Below are positions 10,298 to 17,938 of a DNA stretch of 64,000 nucleotides, one piece after another; within the stretch, counting starts at the first letter, position 1; each line of letters begins with the position of its first letter. The stretch lies in NCBI GenBank assembly GCA_023150945.1, contig JAKLJX010000010.1, positions 62,001 through 126,000 on the forward strand. Direction: 5' to 3'. This DNA comes from a bacterium (GTDB taxonomy: Bacteria; Zhuqueibacterota; Zhuqueibacteria; Zhuqueibacterales; Zhuqueibacteraceae). Under the pieces are notes generated by a model. That model did no database searches, was not told the origin of the DNA, and worked only from the letters and a program-made list of their open reading frames with translations. A program made the position numbers and the translations under genes.

Positions 10298-10505
10298 GTT
10301 CCCGCAACGGCTGGGCCGTTGCCTCAGGAACCTCAGCGTTTCCGCGGAGCCCGCAGGATTGGAAACCTCGGCTCAGCCGAGGTTGGAACACTCTGAAAAA
10401 TGTTCTCGCAACGGCTGGGCCGTTGCCTCAGGAACCTCAGTGTTTCCACGGGGTCTGAAGGATTGGAAATCTCGGCTCAGCCGGGGTTGGGACATTTTTC
10501 TGTTT
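10298..10505. repeat. Two-copy 104-bp tandem repeat with internal hairpins
   Basis: Copy 1 starts at 10298 and copy 2 at 10402, with few differences between them. Each copy carries a CAACGG...CCGTTG hairpin (loop CTGGG) and, about 55 bases on, a CTCGGCT/AGCCGAG-type hairpin, weaker in copy 2 where AGCCGGG replaces AGCCGAG. No ORF uses it convincingly. It looks like a dispersed, REP-like intergenic element. Confidence 0.75.
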
Positions 10506-10529
10506 TTCGTCCTGTACACCCGCAAAGAA

Positions 10530-10560
10530 AAAGGCCGATGCTGCGCGCATCGGCCTTTCG
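10530..10560. terminator. Bidirectional terminator
   Basis: A perfect 12-bp stem AAAGGCCGATGC/GCATCGGCCTTT with a five-base loop. Read on the minus strand it is followed by TTTTTCTTT, so it best serves the surface protein gene ending at 10720. Confidence 0.8.
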
Positions 10561-10719
10561 TTTTCTGCCAATCTGAACTGAGACACCCGAGTACACCCTG
10601 CAGGAATCACCCCAGAGTCGCAGAGTTCGCCGCGTGAGACCGTCGCTATGCTCGGCGGATTCCGCAGTGAGCCTGACCCCCTCGAATCGTCTGCCTGCCG
10701 AGCGCTGCGGCAAGCGCTG

Positions 10720-13689
10720 TCACCGCTGCAGGATCATGCGCTTCACCTTCACTTGACCGCCGGACTGCAACCGCATGAAATACACGCCGGTCGGCACCTC
10801 GTTGCCGAATTTGTCCCGGCCATTCCAGCTTATTTGTCGAAAACCCGCCGGCTGCAATCCGTCAACCAGCTTGCGCACCACCTGGCCGGTGAGATTGTAG
10901 ATGATCAAGCTGGCCGGCGCGGCTTCCGGCAGGGCAAACGTGATGTTCGTGTGCGAATAAAACGGATTGGGATGATTGCCCACGAGTTGCAGGCTGGCGG
11001 GCGGCCGCTGGGCAGTGGCCGCTGCCAGCGTTTGAGTCGTCGTGCCGGTTGCAGTGTTTGCCCGCGGCAGCGCGCTGCTGCCGAATTCGACGATGAGCTG
11101 CGGCGGATTTGCGCCTTCGCGGCTGCTGCCTGCGCCCATGACAGGCGTGGTGTTCAAGATGCCGAAACTCACTGTGCCGTTGCCGCCCACTGCCGCAGTG
11201 ACCTCCCATTCCCGCCAGACATTGCTGGCCAACGGGCCTTGCGTAGCGAGCGCGCCGCCACTGCGATCAGCGTTATTCCAGGTCAGGCCGGACTCGGTCC
11301 ACGGCGTGCTGGTCCCGGCGTAGTTGTTGGAAGCGGAATAGACCGTGACGTTGTCATTGCTGCCGGTGGTGACATACACCCTCAGCTTGGCGCTTTGCAC
11401 GCTGCCGGTGATGCCCGTGACTTCGAACTTGAGGTAGCTGATCAACGTCAAGCTGCTGTAGCGGAACCGCAATTCCGTGTCGCTGCCGTAATTGTTGTCC
11501 GGCTTTTCCGCTGAGGTGAAAGCATCTGCAATGGGCGTGAACGTGAGGCTCGAAACGGTGCTGCCGGTGACTGTGATCGCCACGGTGGCGAGGTTGGAAA
11601 CCGCGCCTTGATTATCAGTCACGGTGTATCCAAAGCTGTCATTTCCTGAGAAACCGGCATTGGGCGTGTAGGTGATGGCCCCATTGCTGGTGTTCACCGA
11701 AGTGGTGCCGTGACCGGCAGCAGTTGCCACAGTGACGCTGGCGGGATTGAGCGAGCCGTCGGCATCCGAGTCATTCGCCAAAACGTTGATGACCACAGCA
11801 GTTCCGGCGGTAGTGGTCGCGGCGTCGTTGTTGGCAACGGGCGCCGCGTTGGCCGCGGTCACCGTGATGTTTACCGTCGCGGCATTGGAGGTGGCGCCGG
11901 CATTGTCTTTCACCGTGTAAGTGAAGCTGTCATTTCCTGAGAAACCGGCATTGGGCGTGTAGGTGATGGCGCCATTGCTGGTGTTCACCGAAGTGGTGCC
12001 GTGACCGGCAGCAGTTGCCACGGTCACGCTGGTGGGATTGAGCGAGCCGTCGGCATCCGAGTCATTCGCCAAAACGTTGATGACCACGGCAGTTCCGGCG
12101 GCGGTGGTCGCGGCGTCGTTGTTGGCAACGGGCGCCGCGTTGGCCGCGGTCACCGTGATGTTTACCGTCGCGGCATTGGAGGTGGCGCCGGCATTGTCTT
12201 TCACCGTGTAGGTGAAACTGTCATTTCCTGAGAAACCGGCATTGGGCGTGTAGGTGATGGCGCCATTGCTGGTGTTCACCGAGGTAGTGCCATGCGCAGC
12301 AGCAGTTGCCACAGTGACGCTGGTGGGATTGAGCGAGCCGTCGGCATCCGAGTCATTCGCCAGGACGTTGATGACCACGGCAGTTCCGGCGGCGGTGGTC
12401 GCGGCATCGTTGTTGGCAACGGGCGCCGCGTTACTGCCGGCCGGCAAATACTCTATCACAAGCTGGGGCGGATTGGCACCTTCCCGGCTGCTGAGATACC
12501 CGCTCTCCGAAGTCTCATTCAGAAACGAAAAGCTGTATGTGCCGTTCCCACTGATACCCGCTGCGACATTCACTTCCAACCATGAGTTGGTGATCACCGG
12601 CCCATTGGTGCCCAGCAATCTGCCGCCGCGATCGGCATTGTTCCACGTCAGGCCTGTTTCCGTCCACGGCTCCGTGCCGCCGGCGTAGGTGTTGGATGCC
12701 GCATACGCCGAGGCGTTGTCATTCGTGCCTTCGGTGATAAAAAGCCGCAGTTTCGCACCTTGGAGGGCGCCATTGAGACCGTTCACCTCGAATTTGAAGT
12801 AGCTGGCATAGCCGGAAGTCGGACTGTTGCGGTAGCGCATGGCGCTGGCCGTGCCGTAGTTGTTCGTGGGCTTGGATTGCACGATGTGGGCATCTGCCAG
12901 CGGCGCGAAGGTCAGGATAACCGTGCCGGCCGGTGTGGTCACCAGAAAGTCGCTGGCGCTGAAGGCGGTAGCGCTGGCGTTGCTGACTGTGATCTTGCCG
13001 GTGGAGGCGCCTGGCGGCACCGTGGCTCGAATTTGCGTGTTGGAATCAATCACAAGACTTGCAGCCGCCTGGCCGTTGAACGCGACTTGGGTGACTTGGG
13101 AGAAATTACTTCCGGTAATGGTCACTTCCGTTCCAACCGGCCCGCTGGCCGGCGTGAAGGAAGTCAGCACCGGCGGCGGCAGCACGGCCAGACTCGCCAA
13201 TGTGCCGGCCGCGATCTGCGTTGCGTTGTCGTCACTGAAAACGTTGACGGCATTGGGTGACACCGTCCGCCATCTCAGGGTGTCGGCCACGTTGGGGTCG
13301 TTGATGGTGAAGCGAATGGTCACCACGTCCGTGAAGGAGGTGCCCACGCTCGTGCCGCTGCCCGCACTGCTGTTGTATTCGAAATTGGCAGAAACCCGTC
13401 CGCTGGCCGGCTCGGTCACGGTCGGCGCAGTATACCGGCTGCCGTTGAAAGTGTGCGCGGTCAGCAGAGTCGGCTGGGAGAGCCACGCGGGATTGTAGGT
13501 GAAGACAAGATTGCCTGAGCCCATCCGGAAACCCGTACCGTTGGCTTTCATCTGCACCTTGAGATCCACGTTGCCGCCGGCGACGCCGTCATTTTTGACT
13601 CTGACAAGCTGCACTTCGAAGATCTGCGCCCAAGTCGAAGTCGCGATGAGAGCCGTCGCGATGGTGAAAGCCAGGGCCTGCTTGCGCAT
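10720..13689 (-). CDS. Secreted multidomain surface protein: cohesin-like, TIG, two DNRLRE, three cadherin-like repeats, sorting domain
   Basis: 989 residues. After a signal peptide (to about residue 21) comes a cohesin-like domain (about 25-170) and a TIG/IPT domain (about 172-250, PVGTEVTITGSNFSQV). A first DNRLRE/CBM96-like domain follows (about 255-415, LTWNNADRGG, SSREGANPPQLVIEY). Three near-identical 97-residue cadherin-like/Big repeats come next (about 420-710, VANNDAATT...NVLANDSDADGS). A second DNRLRE domain (LTWNNADRSG) and a C-terminal FlgD-like sorting module (NHPNPFYSHTNITF to KRMILQR) complete it. DNRLRE domains are linked to polysaccharide binding in other proteins; here that is inference. 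There is no catalytic domain, so an adhesin or matrix scaffold is likely. Start supported by AAGGTG upstream of ATG; a strong terminator follows. Confidence 0.88.
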   Translation of the reverse strand: MRKQALAFTIATALIATSTWAQIFEVQLVRVKNDGVAGGNVDLKVQMKANGTGFRMGSGNLVFTYNPAWLSQPTLLTAHTFNGSRYTAPTVTEPASGRVSANFEYNSSAGSGTSVGTSFTDVVTIRFTINDPNVADTLRWRTVSPNAVNVFSDDNATQIAAGTLASLAVLPPPVLTSFTPASGPVGTEVTITGSNFSQVTQVAFNGQAAASLVIDSNTQIRATVPPGASTGKITVSNASATAFSASDFLVTTPAGTVILTFAPLADAHIVQSKPTNNYGTASAMRYRNSPTSGYASYFKFEVNGLNGALQGAKLRLFITEGTNDNASAYAASNTYAGGTEPWTETGLTWNNADRGGRLLGTNGPVITNSWLEVNVAAGISGNGTYSFSFLNETSESGYLSSREGANPPQLVIEYLPAGSNAAPVANNDAATTAAGTAVVINVLANDSDADGSLNPTSVTVATAAAHGTTSVNTSNGAITYTPNAGFSGNDSFTYTVKDNAGATSNAATVNITVTAANAAPVANNDAATTAAGTAVVINVLANDSDADGSLNPTSVTVATAAGHGTTSVNTSNGAITYTPNAGFSGNDSFTYTVKDNAGATSNAATVNITVTAANAAPVANNDAATTTAGTAVVINVLANDSDADGSLNPASVTVATAAGHGTTSVNTSNGAITYTPNAGFSGNDSFGYTVTDNQGAVSNLATVAITVTGSTVSSLTFTPIADAFTSAEKPDNNYGSDTELRFRYSSLTLISYLKFEVTGITGSVQSAKLRVYVTTGSNDNVTVYSASNNYAGTSTPWTESGLTWNNADRSGGALATQGPLASNVWREWEVTAAVGGNGTVSFGILNTTPVMGAGSSREGANPPQLIVEFGSSALPRANTATGTTTQTLAAATAQRPPASLQLVGNHPNPFYSHTNITFALPEAAPASLIIYNLTGQVVRKLVDGLQPAGFRQISWNGRDKFGNEVPTGVYFMRLQSGGQVKVKRMILQR
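11551..12423 (-). repeat. Three tandem 291-bp coding repeats
   Basis: The segment starting TTGGCAAC recurs at 11831, 12122 and 12413, exactly 291 bases apart, and the intervening DNA is almost identical. Each unit codes for one 97-residue cadherin-like domain. The copy at the 5'-most end of the gene and the middle one match most closely; the last one in the protein has diverged at its C-terminal end. Confidence 0.9.
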
Positions 13690-14241
13690 CCGTCACCTTT
13701 CTGAATTTATCCGCCTGGAGAGACGATGGTTGTGAACGGCCGCTCGCACTTCAGCGTGAACGGCCTGTTTTGAGATCGGGGATTAGCGATGAAAACGTGC
13801 AGGTGTGCGGCCCAGCCGCGTCACCGGGCGAGAGTCCGTCCTCACAATTGAGGTGGCTGCAGAGTCGAAGAGAGTAGGAGGGATTCCTTTCCCGCAGAAG
13901 AGCAGTCCGATCCGCGGGCACGGGCTGCTCGCTGATCTTGAGACGAGCACATATACCGGCAAATCCTCCAGTTCGCAGACGCCGCGGCCGTGAAGTCGGC
14001 GGAAGCGAAAGCAGTCCCGCGGAAAGCGACGACCTGTTGCGGCGAAACGAAATCGCTGCCGTTTGGGTTGCAATGCCGTCGCGGCAGCGGCACGCCGTAT
14101 CATCATCGCGCCCGAGCTGTGCGGCGTGGCGTGCAGGTCTCAGCCAAAAACACCTTGACACACCGCAGCGGCCATGCTATATTGCGTCGCATCATTTTAA
14201 CGAATGCGCGGCTGCCTGCGAGTACTCGCTCTTCGATCCTG
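13690..14241. other. Intergenic region between divergent genes
   Basis: About 550 bases. Short overlapping ORFs on both strands look like GC-rich noise: arginine-rich, with no motif and no ribosome site. The clear element is the promoter at 14155-14183. Confidence 0.5.
14155..14183 (+). promoter_or_regulatory. Strong sigma70-like promoter for the P1 peptidase pair
   Basis: TTGACA (14155-14160), a 17-base spacer and TATATT (14178-14183). Transcription would begin near 14190, so translation must start after that point; this decides for the ATG at 14242 over the long N-terminal extension from 13990. Confidence 0.75.
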
Positions 14242-15444
14242 ATGATCTCCAGCTCAACTGCTTACCTGCCCATCTCACGCCGCAGGTTTTGCCGGCAGAT
14301 CGCCGGCTTGGCCCTGCTCACTGCCTGTTCTCCCTCGCATAAATATCTGGCGGCACCGCCGCAGCACCGGCGTCGCCTGCGCGATTTGGGCATCGTCATC
14401 GGTGCGCTGCCTACCGGCGCCGGTAATGCCATCACGGATGTGGCCGGCGTAAAAGTCGGGCACTGCACTCTCATTGCCGGCACCGGCGCCTTGATCGTGG
14501 GCCAAGGCCCGATCCGCACCGGCGTGACCGTCATCATGCCAGGTGATGAAGTTGTGGTTGAGCATGTCACGGCGGCGCGCTTTGTGATGAACGGCAATGG
14601 GGAAATGACCGGCCTCGGCGCGGTCGATCAAACTGGATTGCTGCAAACCCCGATCTTTCTCACCGATACTTCGAACGTTGGCCGCGTGATGAACGGTGCG
14701 CTCACCTGGCTGCTGCAAGCCTATCCTGAAATCGGCGATACTGCTCCCGTGCCGGTGCCGGTGGTGGCGGAGACCTGGGCCGCGTTTCTGCATGATGCCG
14801 AAGGCCGGCATCTCGAAGAGGAACACGTGCAGGCGGCCATCGCGGCGGCAAAGTCCGGCCCGGTGGCTGAAGGCGCGGTGGGCGGCGGTGTCGGCATGGT
14901 GAGCTTCGATTTCAAAGGCGGCATTGGCACTGCCTCGCGCGTGTTGCCGGCGGCGCTCGGTGGTTACACGATCGGCGTGCTGGTGCAGGCTAATTTCGGC
15001 GAGCGCGAGCAGCTCACCATCAACGGCGTGCCGGTGGGCAAAGAAATCACTGATCTCATGCCGATGGTCGGCCGCAAAGCAAAATCCCTGATCTTGATCG
15101 GCGCCACGGATGCGCCGATGATTCCGGCGCAATTGCAGCGCTTGTGCAAGCGCATGATTCTGGGCATGGCACGCACCGGCGGCCAGTCGAGTCATGGCTC
15201 GGGAGATCTCGCGCTTTTCTTTTCCACCGGCATCAAGATTCGTGCGGGCGCAGCCTTCACCGACATTCACATTTTCAATGATGAATGGCTGAGCCGCGCG
15301 CATCAGGCAGCCGGCGAGGCCGCGGAAGAGGCGATCTTGAACGCGTTGTGCGGCGCCGAAACCACGGTGGGCATCAACGACAACACTGCATTTGCCCTGC
15401 CGCTGGCAAGATTGCCGGCCATCATGAGGAAATATGGGCGCTGA
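14242..15444 (+). CDS. P1-family (DmpA/BapA-like) aminopeptidase, Tat-type lipoprotein
   Basis: 400 residues. P1 enzymes are Ntn-like hydrolases that cut themselves before a serine and then remove N-terminal D-, L- or beta-amino acids. The core has the family signatures LRDLGIVIGALPTGAGNAITDVAGVKVG and PVPVVAETW. The self-cleavage/nucleophile motif is SSHGSGD, with cleavage expected between Gly319 and Ser320. The N-terminus reads SRRRF (12-16), a hydrophobic stretch and LTAC (26-29). This suggests twin-arginine export with lipid attachment at Cys29, which is unusual for the family. The start rests on the promoter at 14155. The next gene, a paralogue, overlaps by 11 bases, implying coupled translation. 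Confidence 0.88.
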   Translation: MISSSTAYLPISRRRFCRQIAGLALLTACSPSHKYLAAPPQHRRRLRDLGIVIGALPTGAGNAITDVAGVKVGHCTLIAGTGALIVGQGPIRTGVTVIMPGDEVVVEHVTAARFVMNGNGEMTGLGAVDQTGLLQTPIFLTDTSNVGRVMNGALTWLLQAYPEIGDTAPVPVPVVAETWAAFLHDAEGRHLEEEHVQAAIAAAKSGPVAEGAVGGGVGMVSFDFKGGIGTASRVLPAALGGYTIGVLVQANFGEREQLTINGVPVGKEITDLMPMVGRKAKSLILIGATDAPMIPAQLQRLCKRMILGMARTGGQSSHGSGDLALFFSTGIKIRAGAAFTDIHIFNDEWLSRAHQAAGEAAEEAILNALCGAETTVGINDNTAFALPLARLPAIMRKYGR

Positions 15445-16459
15445 TTCGCATCCCGACTCGCACCGTTCTCCCGGCAAGGAGACGGCGTGGGCCGGCGCGC
15501 AGGAAAGCCGGCGGAGTTCCATCACTGCGGTGCCCGGCGTCAGCGTCGGCCACTTGACCCTCGCCGAAGGCGAAGTGCAAACCGGCGTCACGGTGATCCT
15601 GCCCTATCCGCTGGCCGTCAGAAATCGCAAGCTCTTCATCGGCAGCTTTGCCGGCAATAATTGGAATGAATGGACCGGCTTGCACGTCGCGCAGGATTTT
15701 GGCACGTTCTCTTCTCCGATTGTGCTGTGCAACGCGACAGCGGTGGGAACGGCCTACGATGCGCTGATCACGTTCGGACATCAGCGCCATTTCGAGCTTC
15801 CCATCGACAACGCCTGGCCGCCCATCGTCATCGGCGTGGATGATGGCTACCTCAACAATCTGCGCGAGCGCCGCCTCACCGGCGAGCAGGTACTTGCGAC
15901 GATTCACGCCGCCGCGCCGGCGCCGGCGTGCGGCAGCGTCGGCATCGGCCGCGGGTTGTGCGCTTTTGGTGGAAAGGGAGGGGTTGGTGAGGCGGCACGC
16001 TCTCTGGTTGTGGCGGACGAGCAGTTGATCGTGGGCGCGCTGCTGGTCGCGAACGGCGGCCGGTTTTTGCATCAATGTGAAGCCGAGTTGCCGTCCTCGC
16101 TGACGCCAAGCTTCGTGCTGATCCTGGCCACCAGTGCGCCGCTGCTGCCGCAGCAGTTGCGCCAACTCGCGGAAGCCGGCATGCGGGGCTTGGACCGCCT
16201 CGGCCTGTGCCTGCAAAACGAACAGCGGCTGGCGCTGGCTTTTTCCACCACCAACACGGTGGATGGCGCATTCGAGGAGAAACTCCAACTTTTCCGCGAA
16301 CGCTGGTATGGCGCGGAAACCATTGCGCTGCTGTGTCAGGCCGCAGCCGAAGCTGCGACGCAAGCCTTGCAACGGGCGCTCCAGCAGACCGAAGTGATCA
16401 CCGGCAGAAAGGGCCGGCAGCTCCGGCCGGTTGATTTGACACATCTTGTCGTGGAGTGA
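15434..16459 (+). CDS. P1-family peptidase paralogue lacking the nucleophile motif
   Basis: 341 residues, clearly homologous to the preceding gene: AVPGVSVGHLTLAEGEVQTGVTVILP, GKGGVGEAARSLV and the C-terminal LALAFSTTNT. The self-cleavage motif is gone: where its partner has HGSGDLAL, this protein has LQNEQRLAL, so the serine nucleophile and the Gly-Ser scissile bond are missing. No signal peptide is visible, so it would be cytoplasmic while its partner looks exported. The ATG at 15434 overlaps the upstream stop and follows AGGAA. It may be an inactive regulatory paralogue or a decaying copy, although the frame is intact over its full length. Confidence 0.82.
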   Translation: MGADSHPDSHRSPGKETAWAGAQESRRSSITAVPGVSVGHLTLAEGEVQTGVTVILPYPLAVRNRKLFIGSFAGNNWNEWTGLHVAQDFGTFSSPIVLCNATAVGTAYDALITFGHQRHFELPIDNAWPPIVIGVDDGYLNNLRERRLTGEQVLATIHAAAPAPACGSVGIGRGLCAFGGKGGVGEAARSLVVADEQLIVGALLVANGGRFLHQCEAELPSSLTPSFVLILATSAPLLPQQLRQLAEAGMRGLDRLGLCLQNEQRLALAFSTTNTVDGAFEEKLQLFRERWYGAETIALLCQAAAEAATQALQRALQQTEVITGRKGRQLRPVDLTHLVVE

Positions 16460-16497
16460 GCGCGCTGCTTGCGGTTGAAAATATCAGCTTGGCAGAA

Positions 16498-16534
16498 AGA
16501 CACTCCGCTTTTGGCAAAACCGAGTGTCTATAAT
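16498..16534 (+). promoter_or_regulatory. Long palindrome touching a consensus -10 box upstream of M42 gene
   Basis: AGACACTC (16498-16505) is perfectly inverted as GAGTGTCT (16522-16529), with TTTTGGCAAAA between, so nearly the whole 32-base stretch is palindromic. TATAAT (16529-16534) starts on its last base. It looks like an operator over a promoter, or a transcript hairpin after the P1 operon. No good -35 box was found. Confidence 0.5.
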
Positions 16535-16707
16535 GCCGCCCCTGCAGAGCTAGAAGCGATAGATTTTTTCGATTCCCTGGGCGCTGCCCGTGGGCGAATA
16601 CATGCGACCCTGTTTGGAGCCAAGCTGGCCTTCCAAATGATGAGAGTGTATGCTTATCGTTGCAGTACTAAAATTCCGCCGGCAGTGAAATCACGGGGAA
16701 CGGTTCG

Positions 16708-17865
16708 ATGCAGAGAAAAGAAGCGCACGCGGCCTGGCAGAGACTGCTCGCGGCGATGGTGTTGATCACTCCGCTCGCGATCTTCGGTCAGGAGCTGGAT
16801 GCTACGGAACACATGCTGCGCGATCTCAGCGAAGCGCCAGGCGTGTCCGGCTATGAAGAGCCGGCCGCGCAAGTGTTCATGAAATACCTCGCCCCGCACG
16901 TGGACCGTTTGCAGCGCGATCATCTCGGCGGCGTGATCGGCAGCAAGCAGGGTAGCGCGCCCTCGCCCCGCGTGCTGCTGGACGCGCATCTCGATGAAAT
17001 CGGCTTCATGGTCAAGCGCGTGGATGAAAACGGCTTTGTCAAGTTTTTCCCGCTCGGCTGGAACTTCCCCCAGCAGTTGCTCGATCGGCGCGTCCTCATT
17101 CACACGCGCAGCGGCACCGTTCTCGGTGTGCTCAACACCGGTCCCGATATTCAAGAGGACAAGCTCATTCCCCGCGAAGAGATGTGGATCGATGTCGGTG
17201 TCGCCAGCCGCGCCGAAGCTGAAGCCCTGGGCATTCAGCCGGGCGATCCCATCACTCACCAGAGCAGCTTTGCGCGCATGGCGAATCCGAAGTTTTTGCT
17301 GGGCAAGGCCTGGGATGATCGCGTCGGCCTGGGCGTCCTCATTGGCGTGATGAAAAACCTGGCGCAGTCGCCGCATCCCAACACCGTCTTTGCCACCGGC
17401 GCCGTGCAGGAAGAGATCACGCTCGCGGGCGCGCGGACCCTGGTGGCGGCGGTGCAGCCGGACATTGCCATCACACTCGACATCGACGTCACCAGCGATT
17501 TGCCCGCGAACACCAGCGCGGACTATGCCCAGCCCGTGCTCGGCAAGGGCGTGGTCATCATTCTCCACACCGCGGAAATGCTGCCGCATGTCAAACTGCG
17601 GCAGTGGGTGCAGAGTGTTGCGGATGAGCTTGAAATTCCTTATCAATTCATGCTGGAAGAAGGCGGCGGCACTGATGCCGGCCCGATTCACAAGTGGAAT
17701 TTGGGTGTGCCCACGCTCGATCTGGTGATCCCGCAGCGGTACTATCACAGCGCCAACGGCATCATTCACCGCGATGATATCGACAGCGCCGTGCAGTTGA
17801 TTACGGCAGTGATCAAAAGGCTGGATCGCAAGAAGGTGGAGGAGTTGAGTTTCAAAGCGCGCTAG
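16708..17865 (+). CDS. M42-family metallo-aminopeptidase with N-terminal signal peptide
   Basis: 385 residues. M42 enzymes are di-metal aminopeptidases that form TET-like oligomers and trim peptides. Expected ligand motifs are present in order: DAHLDEIGFM, KAWDDRVGLG, AVQEEITLAGAR (catalytic Glu-Glu), LDIDV and the late YYHSANGI. EGGGTDAGPIH is also typical. The protein begins with a basic region and the hydrophobic LLAAMVLITPLAIFGQ, which reads as a signal peptide; most M42 enzymes are cytosolic, so export would be a variation. GGGGAACGG precedes the ATG. It sits between the P1 peptidases and amino-acid catabolic genes, consistent with peptide use. Confidence 0.87.
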   Translation: MQRKEAHAAWQRLLAAMVLITPLAIFGQELDATEHMLRDLSEAPGVSGYEEPAAQVFMKYLAPHVDRLQRDHLGGVIGSKQGSAPSPRVLLDAHLDEIGFMVKRVDENGFVKFFPLGWNFPQQLLDRRVLIHTRSGTVLGVLNTGPDIQEDKLIPREEMWIDVGVASRAEAEALGIQPGDPITHQSSFARMANPKFLLGKAWDDRVGLGVLIGVMKNLAQSPHPNTVFATGAVQEEITLAGARTLVAAVQPDIAITLDIDVTSDLPANTSADYAQPVLGKGVVIILHTAEMLPHVKLRQWVQSVADELEIPYQFMLEEGGGTDAGPIHKWNLGVPTLDLVIPQRYYHSANGIIHRDDIDSAVQLITAVIKRLDRKKVEELSFKAR

Positions 17866-17938
17866 CGCGCAAGAGCGCTCGAAGAAATCAAATCCGCTCG
17901 AGCAGACTGCTTGCTTCTATAGTTGGAGCCGACAGAGC

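Larger units (their letters stand above)
10210..10719. other. Intergenic region between convergent genes
   Basis: About 510 bases holding the receptor terminator, a two-copy 104-bp tandem repeat and a bidirectional terminator, each listed separately. No credible gene. Confidence 0.7.

Noticed and set aside
10298-10505. CRISPR-like repeat
   Set aside because: Only two copies, in direct tandem with no spacers; internal hairpins fit an extragenic element better.
13751-14161. Minus-strand frame of 136 codons in the intergenic region
   Set aside because: No motif, arginine-rich composition, no ribosome site, and it overlaps the promoter of the P1 gene.
13990-14241. N-terminal extension of the first P1 peptidase
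   Set aside because: It would start before the TTGACA/TATATT promoter at 14155-14183, and it would bury the twin-arginine/lipobox signal inside the protein.
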